A DNA stretch of 7,391 bases from Chloroflexota bacterium (GTDB lineage: Bacteria; Chloroflexota; Anaerolineae; B4-G1). Shown piece by piece: positions 1 to 7,391 of the stretch. The stretch lies in the NCBI GenBank assembly GCA_003648085.1, contig QMOC01000123.1:1-7391 (forward strand). Reading direction: 5' to 3'. The notes under the pieces are model-generated. The model made no database searches, was not told where the DNA came from, and was given only the letters and a program-made list of their open reading frames with translations. How positions within the stretch are numbered: the first letter of the stretch is position 1; each line of letters starts with the position of its first letter. Position numbers and translations under genes: made by a program.

Positions 1-84
1 CACTCCGACGTCAGGCTAAAGGCAATGAAGCAACGGTCCCAACTTGGAAGCGCGTCCTACGAACGCCCTTCGCGAATCTAAGGT

Positions 85-113
85 ATCCTACACCGAAACG
101 GAAAACCGGTCAA
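85..113 (-). promoter_or_regulatory. Candidate leftward (divergent) promoter
   Basis: On the minus strand TTGACC (108-113, five of six matches to the -35 consensus) is followed after exactly 17 bases by TAGGAT (85-90, four of six matches to the -10 consensus). It would start transcripts near position 78 running leftwards, away from secA. No minus-strand reading frame is convincing inside the window; a GGAG at 3-6 (read on the minus strand) could be a ribosome binding site for a gene beginning just off the left edge. This is pattern matching only, so a chance match is quite possible. Confidence 0.35.
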
Positions 114-130
114 GTGAGGGAAACGTATAG

Positions 131-159
131 TTTGCATTTGCGCCACCTGCGGGTATAAT
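131..159 (+). promoter_or_regulatory. Sigma70-type promoter for secA and probably the genes behind it
   Basis: A perfect TATAAT lies at 154-159. TTTGCA at 131-136 (four of six matches to TTGACA) stands 17 bases upstream, the optimal spacing. Transcription would start near 166, leaving a leader of about 125 bases before the secA start codon, and that leader is highly structured. It is the only strong promoter I can see on the plus strand, and the following gene spacings (18, 88, 19, -4, 34 and -1 bases) allow one transcript to run through all seven genes. Confidence 0.6.
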
Positions 160-171
160 GTATAGATGGTA

Positions 172-189
172 TCCGCTGCGAGAAGCGGA
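172..189 (+). other. Stem-loop in the secA leader
   Basis: TCCGCT (172-177) pairs with AGCGGA (184-189) around a six-base loop, giving a six-base-pair GC-rich stem starting only a few bases after the predicted transcription start. It sits three bases before the larger three-way junction, so the two could stack or act together. No T-run follows, so it is not an intrinsic terminator. Confidence 0.5.
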
Positions 190-192
190 GTC

Positions 193-238
193 GGAGGCCC
201 GGCTTCAGCCGGGAAACCCCCGATAAATCGGGGCCTCC
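193..238 (+). repeat. Palindromic three-way-junction element, REP-like or leader RNA structure
   Basis: The 46-base stretch folds almost without leftover bases. A closing stem GGAGG (193-197) pairs with CCTCC (234-238). Inside it are hairpin CCCGGC-TTCA-GCCGGG (198-213) and hairpin CCCCGA-TAAA-TCGGGG (218-233), separated by four bases (214-217). The outer arm can extend to eight pairs (193-200 with 231-238) at the expense of three pairs in each inner hairpin, so two folds compete. The compact symmetrical build resembles dispersed palindromic repeats in intergenic DNA of Chloroflexota-like genomes (from memory, not searched). Its place in the secA leader also makes a cis-acting RNA role possible. 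The sequence alone cannot separate the two. Confidence 0.65.
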
Positions 239-272
239 ATCGAGTTTTGCACCGAAAACCAGGTAATCTCGT

Positions 273-287
273 GGAAGGGTAGAAGGG
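273..287 (+). promoter_or_regulatory. Double purine-rich ribosome binding site of secA
   Basis: Two similar purine tracts lie in tandem, GGAAGGG (273-279) and AGAAGGG (281-287). The first is 11 bases from ATG 291 and eight from TTG 288; the second is only three bases from ATG 291. The arrangement leaves the exact start open between TTG 288 and ATG 291, a difference of one residue. A weak hairpin just upstream (244-248 with 255-259) leaves the tracts single stranded. Confidence 0.5.
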
Positions 288-290
288 TTG

Positions 291-3554
<3,264 letters not shown>

Positions 3555-3561
3555 GCATTGC

Positions 3562-3567
3562 GGGAGG
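3562..3567 (+). promoter_or_regulatory. Ribosome binding site fixing the start of the winged-helix gene
   Basis: GGGAGG lies five bases before ATG 3573, near-ideal spacing. A competing in-frame TTG at 3558 has its own AGGAGA (3543-3548) inside the end of secA, but would only prepend five residues to a protein whose recognisable fold begins later. The ATG is preferred. Confidence 0.65.
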
Positions 3568-3572
3568 ATACG

Positions 3573-3950
3573 ATGGAGGATATAGAACTTGACCTGACGG
3601 GTCGCCTCATGGCGGATATGGACCCTCGATTGCTTGAGTTCCTGCGGACGAAGGTCAATTCCTTCGTCAAGTGGGATCTGGTCCGCTTCTTCCACGATAA
3701 CCCTCACACGACGGATACAGCCGACAACATCGCCCGCTACGCTGGCCGCAGCCTCGAGATCATCCGCACCGAACTGGCCGAACTGGCACGGGCCGGGGTG
3801 CTGGAGGAAAATCAATTGGGTGACATGATTGTCTACTCGCTGGCCCCAAACCGCCAGATCAGGGAGTTGCTGGAGCAGTTCGTGCGGGCCTCCGACGATC
3901 AACAGTTTCGGGTCAAGGCAATCTATCATATCATCCGGGGGATGCAGTGA
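3573..3950 (+). CDS. Small winged-helix-turn-helix protein, probable DNA-binding regulator
   Basis: This 125-residue protein has no assignable name. Its middle reads as a winged helix: a first helix at about 31-41 (FVKWDLVRFFHD), a second at about 47-57 (DTADNIARYAG), a likely recognition helix at about 60-75 (SLEIIRTELAELARAG), then a wing with a beta-hairpin pattern (VLEENQLGDMIVYSLAP, 76-92). This order is usual for MarR/ArsR-like and archaeal-type wHTH proteins. A charged amphipathic helix (about 94-107) follows and could serve dimerisation. No cysteine cluster or ligand domain is visible. It begins 18 bases after secA and precedes the KaiC-like gene by 88 bases, so it is probably co-transcribed with both. 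A role in transcription is inferred from fold alone; a protein-protein role for the wHTH is possible. Confidence 0.75.
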   Translation: MEDIELDLTGRLMADMDPRLLEFLRTKVNSFVKWDLVRFFHDNPHTTDTADNIARYAGRSLEIIRTELAELARAGVLEENQLGDMIVYSLAPNRQIRELLEQFVRASDDQQFRVKAIYHIIRGMQ

Positions 3951-4025
3951 TGGTGGAAGGGTATGACGTAGGGGCGTCGCTCATATCCCTTCTTGCACCC
4001 CCACACCCTTGTCGAGGCAAACGCG

Positions 4026-4032
4026 AAGGAGG
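4026..4032 (+). promoter_or_regulatory. Strong Shine-Dalgarno of the KaiC-like gene
   Basis: AAGGAGG stands six bases before ATG 4039 and is the best Shine-Dalgarno match in the window. It decides the start, because the reading frame is open further upstream (to TTG 4009) and would otherwise add ten Arg-rich residues that do not belong to the family. Its strength suggests this protein is made at a higher rate than its neighbours. Confidence 0.75.
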
Positions 4033-4038
4033 GAGTCA

Positions 4039-4800
4039 ATGGAGCGGGTAAAGACGGGTATCCCTGGCCTGGATGAGATGCTATGGGGCGGCTTCTTACC
4101 CCAGACGGCCAACCTGGTCGAGGGAGCACCAGGCACAGGCAAGACGACGCTAGGAATGCAATTCATCTACCACGGCATCGCGGCCTGCGGCGAACCGGGA
4201 CTGATCCTGACTTTTGAGGAGTTCCCGGAGCAATATTACCGTGATGCAGCCAGTTTCGGGTGGGACTTCCACCAGATGGAGCGGGAGGGGAAACTGCGCG
4301 TGATAATGACCAGCCCGGAGGTCAGTAAGGTTGACCTGGAGCGGGTCGGTGGACGGATCGAGAGACTGGTACAGGAAATGGGTGCCAGGCGCATCCTGGT
4401 GGACAGCCTTTCGCACTTCGAGCGCCTTAGCACGGATTCGGTGCGCTTGCGAGGCATCATCTATGGGTTCGTGAACGCGCTGAAACGTGAGGGGCTGACG
4501 GCCGTGTTGACACGAGAAAGTGTGGCACTGCTGGGCGAGGCCGAGGAGCCCGATAGCGGCCTTGCTTTTCTCGTTGACTCCTACATCCTCCTCCGCTACG
4601 TTGAAATCGAGAGCGCCGTTCGCAAGGCACTCCTGGTACTCAAGATGCGGGGCAGCAATCATGACAAAGGCATCCGTCAGTTTGAGATCACCTCGCGGGG
4701 CGTTGAGGTCCGCGCTCCGTTTGAAGGACGGGAAGGGATCATGAGCGGCAGCCCTCGGCGGATGATGGATTCATTCGTGCAGGCCTTTGTACGGCGTTAA
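4039..4800 (+). CDS. Single-domain KaiC/RadA-superfamily ATPase
   Basis: The 253-residue protein is one RecA-fold ATPase domain of the KaiC-like family (COG0467 type). It opens with the family signature TGIPGLDEMLWGGF (6-19), followed by Walker A GAPGTGKTT (29-37), paired acidic residues FEE (59-61) matching the catalytic glutamates of KaiC, Walker B RILVDSLSHF (118-127, Asp122), and the LKMRGSNHDKGIRQFEIT block (201-218) typical of KaiC C-terminal regions. True cyanobacterial KaiC has two such domains and phosphorylated Ser/Thr in the second; here there is one domain, so a circadian role is not supported. Such proteins are generally thought to form nucleotide-dependent oligomers and act in signalling; the partner here is unknown. 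It lies between a wHTH gene and two membrane-protein genes, the next starting 19 bases downstream, which suggests a shared regulatory task. Confidence 0.9.
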   Translation: MERVKTGIPGLDEMLWGGFLPQTANLVEGAPGTGKTTLGMQFIYHGIAACGEPGLILTFEEFPEQYYRDAASFGWDFHQMEREGKLRVIMTSPEVSKVDLERVGGRIERLVQEMGARRILVDSLSHFERLSTDSVRLRGIIYGFVNALKREGLTAVLTRESVALLGEAEEPDSGLAFLVDSYILLRYVEIESAVRKALLVLKMRGSNHDKGIRQFEITSRGVEVRAPFEGREGIMSGSPRRMMDSFVQAFVRR

Positions 4801-4819
4801 ATGCGGAGGCTCGTCCATC

Positions 4820-5113
4820 ATGGAGGCAATCAAATATATCTTGGCCGGTTACTCGTGGGCTGTCATCGGGGTGCTGCTCGTTTTCCTATGGCGTGTCGCG
4901 TATTTTTATGAGAGAACCTCGGGCCAGCGCGTGGGCTATCGCTTTCTCCTCCTCCCCTCATTGCTGTTAGCAGCCGGTGCGGTCTGGTACCTTGTGTGCG
5001 GCGCGGAATTCATAGGGCAGCCCGGCGGCGATCTGCTGCTGTTCAGCGGTGGTATCTTGCTCTGTCTGTTCGGCTTCCGCTTGCAGGAATTGATGACCGG
5101 AGAGCGACAATGA
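4820..5113 (+). CDS. Small membrane protein of unknown function, three predicted spans
   Basis: This 97-residue protein is not recognised. Hydrophobic stretches at about 7-28 (LAGYSWAVIGVLLVFLWRVAYF), 43-60 (FLLLPSLLLAAGAVWYLV) and 71-87 (DLLLFSGGILLCLFGFR) predict three membrane spans joined by short loops; the first loop is positively charged and so probably cytoplasmic. The chosen ATG has GGAGG ten bases upstream (4805-4809), a slightly long spacing. Longer in-frame versions would overlap the KaiC-like gene and prepend CGGSSI-type sequence with no family support. Its stop overlaps the next start as ATGA, so the two small membrane proteins are very likely translated together and may form one complex. 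I see no catalytic or ligand motif. Confidence 0.75.
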   Translation: MEAIKYILAGYSWAVIGVLLVFLWRVAYFYERTSGQRVGYRFLLLPSLLLAAGAVWYLVCGAEFIGQPGGDLLLFSGGILLCLFGFRLQELMTGERQ

Positions 5114-5466
5114 TCGTCATTACAACACCCTTGGCGGTTATGGGGCTGTTTGCCATCGTTTATCTGGGCTCTCTCTTTGCCAATCTCAGCCGGCGATTAA
5201 GTGCGGTGACGAAGATGACAGACTATCATCGCTGGTTTATGGTGGCCAATGTTTTCGTCTCCATAGCGGCGGCCAGCCAGGTTATGCGAGGCACTGCTGC
5301 TCTTGCACCCCAACTCGCACCGCCCATCCTGCTGAAATCCTGGTTCGCACTGGCGACCTTTCACATCCCTCTGGCCATAGGGGTGACCCTCGATCTCGTA
5401 CTCACGTGGTACTACTGGGGATGGACCTTGAAGGAAAAGGTTGAGTGGGATACCGATGGCCGATAA
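5110..5466 (+). CDS. Second small membrane protein of unknown function, three predicted spans
   Basis: This 118-residue protein is not recognised. Predicted spans lie at about 6-26 (TPLAVMGLFAIVYLGSLFANL), 43-60 (FMVANVFVSIAAASQVMR) and 78-101 (WFALATFHIPLAIGVTLDLVLTWY). The first loop is basic (LSRRLSAVTKMTDYHR) and the C-terminal tail is charged (KEKVEWDTDGR). A His and Pro within the last span (FHIP) and a WYYWGW cluster at 100-105 are notable. Its start codon overlaps the stop of the preceding gene by four bases (ATGA), a classic sign of translational coupling; no separate Shine-Dalgarno is needed. Together the pair would give six spans, possibly a split sensor or channel serving the KaiC-like ATPase, but that is inference. 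Confidence 0.75.
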   Translation: MIVITTPLAVMGLFAIVYLGSLFANLSRRLSAVTKMTDYHRWFMVANVFVSIAAASQVMRGTAALAPQLAPPILLKSWFALATFHIPLAIGVTLDLVLTWYYWGWTLKEKVEWDTDGR

Positions 5467-5500
5467 CCGGTGAGCAAGGCCTCTGGCGCGGCCTCTTGAG

Positions 5501-6586
5501 ATGGGCAATGCGGCAATGCATGGCGAAAAAGAAGAACGACCGGAGTTGTCAATCAGCCTGCGTGCTCAACTACACGCTCTATCGAAAGTAGATCTGCATC
5601 GTCACCTGGAGGGCTCCCTGCGGCTTCAGACGCTGGCTGAGATCGCCCAGGAGCACGGGATTGACCTGCCCAGTTACGACATCGAGTATCTGCGGCCCTT
5701 CGTGACGGTGACGGACGACGAGCCGGATTTCCATCGCTTTCTCCAGAAGTTTCAACTCCTGCGACGCTTTTACACCACCCAAGCGGCGATAGAGCGGGTG
5801 GCGTATGAGGCGGTGGCCGACGCAGCGGCTGATAATGTCAAATATTTGGAACTGCGCTTCAATCCGGTCGCGCTGGCACGAGCGCAGGGATTCTCGCTTG
5901 ACGAGGTGACCACGTGGGTGTGCGCTGCCGTCGCCAGAGCCCAGCGTGATTTCGGAGTTCGCACCAATCTGATCCTGCAAATCGGTCGGGATGAGGACCT
6001 GGATACGGCGTCTTATATTGCCGACGTCGCGTTGGCTCACAGGAGTGAGGGGGTTGTCGGCCTCGATTTGGCTGGCGACGAGGCCAGGTATCCAGCCCGT
6101 TGCTTCGCCGCAGTCTTCCAGCGAGTACGGCAAGAGGGATTGGGTGTGACGGTACACGCTGGAGAAGTCGGGGGAGCGGAGAACGTCCGTGAGGCGGTTG
6201 AACTTCTGGGCGCACAACGTATTGGGCACGGTGTGCGCGCGATTGAAAACTCCGAGGTCGTGCAACTGCTCCGCGATTGTGGCGTGACATTGGAGGTTTG
6301 CCCGACCAGCAATCTGCAAACGGGCGTTGTGCGCCGCTTCTGGCAACACCCCTTGCCCGATATGCTGGCTCTCAATCTGCGTGTGACGATTAACACCGAT
6401 GACCCCAGTATCAGTGATACGACGCTCACCGATGAGTACTTGACCGTTACGCTGGCGATGGGAGTGACGTTAGAACAGATTAAGCGCACCATCGTGACGG
6501 CCGCTGAATCCTCGTTCCAACCCCCCGATGAGCGGAGGCGGTTGGCGGAGTGGTTCCGCAAAGAGTTAGGGTTAGAGGGTAGGTAA
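5501..6586 (+). CDS. add: Adenosine deaminase (possibly aminodeoxyfutalosine deaminase)
   Basis: The protein has 361 residues, a usual length for the family. It would hydrolyse adenosine or deoxyadenosine to inosine and ammonia in purine salvage. The metal and catalytic signature of the amidohydrolase barrel is complete: HRH (33-35), HAGE with metal His219 and catalytic Glu222, His243 in RIGHGV, and the tandem aspartates NTDDP (298-302). VGLDLAGDE (186-194) and CPTSNLQTGV (267-276) are further family blocks. ATG 5501 has almost no Shine-Dalgarno (only GAG directly abutting), and ATG 5516 is an alternative; the conserved part starts near residue 29, so the first 20 or so residues are unsure. 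It begins 34 bases after the membrane-protein pair and overlaps argS by one base. Related enzymes act on 6-amino-6-deoxyfutalosine in menaquinone synthesis; substrate cannot be settled from these motifs. Confidence 0.93.
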   Translation: MGNAAMHGEKEERPELSISLRAQLHALSKVDLHRHLEGSLRLQTLAEIAQEHGIDLPSYDIEYLRPFVTVTDDEPDFHRFLQKFQLLRRFYTTQAAIERVAYEAVADAAADNVKYLELRFNPVALARAQGFSLDEVTTWVCAAVARAQRDFGVRTNLILQIGRDEDLDTASYIADVALAHRSEGVVGLDLAGDEARYPARCFAAVFQRVRQEGLGVTVHAGEVGGAENVREAVELLGAQRIGHGVRAIENSEVVQLLRDCGVTLEVCPTSNLQTGVVRRFWQHPLPDMLALNLRVTINTDDPSISDTTLTDEYLTVTLAMGVTLEQIKRTIVTAAESSFQPPDERRRLAEWFRKELGLEGR

Positions 6587-7391
6587 TGGCAGAACTCATA
6601 CGTAATCAGGTCGCAGCGTTGATCGCCACAGGACTGCGGGCCGCCCAGGAGGAGGGTACATTGCCGGAGTTCAAGATGCCGGCAATCGTCATAGAGCGTC
6701 CGCGCCGGTCCGAGCACGGCGACTATGCCTCGCCGGTCTGTCTGCAACTGGCACGGGAGGCCCACATGCCCCCTCGGGAGATCGCCGCACGGCTGGTCGA
6801 GCGCCTCCCGCCGGCCCCCTTTGTGGGCAAGGTCGAGGTGGCCGGACCAGGGTACATCAACATAGCACTGGATGCGTCCTGGCTGGCGGCGCAGGTGGAG
6901 ACTATCCTGACCGCTGGAGAGCGTTGGGGCAATGTGGACATCGGCCAGGGGCAGCGGGTGCAGGTTGAGTTCGTCAGCGCGAATCCCACGGGTCCCATCA
7001 CCGTCGGCTCCACCCGCAACGCCGTCATCGGCGATACACTGGCTAACGTGCTGGCGGCGGCGGGCTACGAAGTCGAGCGCGAGTACTACGTCAACGACGC
7101 CGGTTCTCAGGTGCGCAAGTTCGGTGAGAGCATCTATGCCCGTTACGCCCAGGCCCTGGGCCGGGACGAGCCGTTCCCGGAGGACGGCTACCACGGGCAC
7201 TACGTCGTCGAGTTGGGGCAGCAAATGGCCCAACAGTACGGCGACCGATATCTCAACCTGCCGCGTAGGGAGGCCGTGCGCGTCTTGGGGACGGAGGGCA
7301 TTGCGCGCATGATCGAGGAGATACGGCAGGACCTGGCAGCCCTGAGGGTGGAGTTCGATACCTGGTTCCACGAGAGAAGCCTGTACGAATC
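6586..7391 (+). CDS. argS: Arginyl-tRNA synthetase, 5' part only (runs off the window)
   Basis: The first 268 residues of a class I aminoacyl-tRNA synthetase that charges tRNA-Arg are present; the full enzyme is usually 550-600 residues. The N-terminal Add-1 domain covers about 1-100, with RSEHGDYASPVCLQLAR (41-57) and VEVAGPGYINIAL (83-95). The catalytic core opens with VEFVSANPTGPITVGSTRN (127-145) and continues with EVEREYYVNDAGSQ (162-175), a block diagnostic for ArgRS. The HIGH motif position reads TVGS (139-142) instead of the usual HVGH. The ATG overlaps the add stop as TAATG, so it is probably translated by coupling; the GGTAGG just upstream (6579-6583) is a weak ribosome binding site. 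The KMSKS loop and anticodon-binding domain lie beyond the edge. Confidence 0.95.
   Translation, partial: MAELIRNQVAALIATGLRAAQEEGTLPEFKMPAIVIERPRRSEHGDYASPVCLQLAREAHMPPREIAARLVERLPPAPFVGKVEVAGPGYINIALDASWLAAQVETILTAGERWGNVDIGQGQRVQVEFVSANPTGPITVGSTRNAVIGDTLANVLAAAGYEVEREYYVNDAGSQVRKFGESIYARYAQALGRDEPFPEDGYHGHYVVELGQQMAQQYGDRYLNLPRREAVRVLGTEGIARMIEEIRQDLAALRVEFDTWFHERSLYE

Noticed and set aside
1..120. tRNA or T-box-like element in the left non-coding end
   Set aside because: No cloverleaf arms, TTCRA-type T-arm sequence or T-box core could be found on either strand.
4039..4800. Circadian clock KaiC
   Set aside because: There is only one ATPase domain, no second domain with the phosphorylated Ser/Thr pair, and no kaiA or kaiB nearby.
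4801..4911. ATG directly after the KaiC-like stop, opening a frame of about 36 codons
   Set aside because: It has no ribosome binding site at proper distance, a composition with no hydrophobic plan, and it overlaps the better membrane-protein frame starting at 4820.
5476..5500. Inverted and direct GGCCTCT repeats between the second membrane gene and add, considered as a terminator
   Set aside because: The stem is short and needs a bulge (AAGGCC against GGCCTCTT), no T-run follows, and add begins at once. The direct repeat (5478-5484 and 5490-5496) is too short to name.
6037..7371. Minus-strand open frame of 444 codons across add and argS
   Set aside because: It spans two clearly coding plus-strand genes with diagnostic motifs, so it is a shadow frame.

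Overview
The window is a GC-rich bacterial segment that looks chromosomal. It holds seven genes, all on the plus strand and packed as one probable transcription unit behind a single recognisable promoter. The order is secA, a small winged-helix protein, a single-domain KaiC-like ATPase, two small three-span membrane proteins, adenosine deaminase, and the 5' two thirds or less of arginyl-tRNA synthetase (argS runs off the right edge). I see no mobile element, CRISPR array, tRNA or rRNA.

The likely source is a Chloroflexota-type bacterium (Anaerolineae or a relative), with moderate confidence. The reasons are an oversized SecA (1087 aa against about 900 in E. coli) with extra segments in both motor domains, a free-standing KaiC-like ATPase, high GC, and a palindromic repeat-like element in the secA leader built from hairpins of a style I associate with that phylum. 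None of this is proof, since no database search was possible.

Layout: positions 1-290 are non-coding. They hold a leftward promoter candidate (85-113, minus strand), a good rightward sigma70-type promoter (131-159), and a strongly structured leader: a stem-loop, a near-perfect three-way junction at 193-238 and a weak third hairpin, ending at the secA ribosome binding site. secA fills 291-3554. A central accessory block (3573-5466) carries the winged-helix protein, the KaiC-like ATPase and the two membrane proteins. add (5501-6586) and argS (6586-end) share one base and are probably translationally coupled.

How the genes fit together: secA, add and argS are housekeeping genes (protein export, purine salvage, translation). 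The four genes between them are not housekeeping. A DNA-binding-like protein, a KaiC/RadA-type ATPase with intact Walker motifs and paired glutamates, and two membrane proteins with overlapping frames together look like a small signalling or regulatory module of unknown function. That module, the leader structure of secA, and an argS HIGH motif that reads TVGS are the points most worth a second look.
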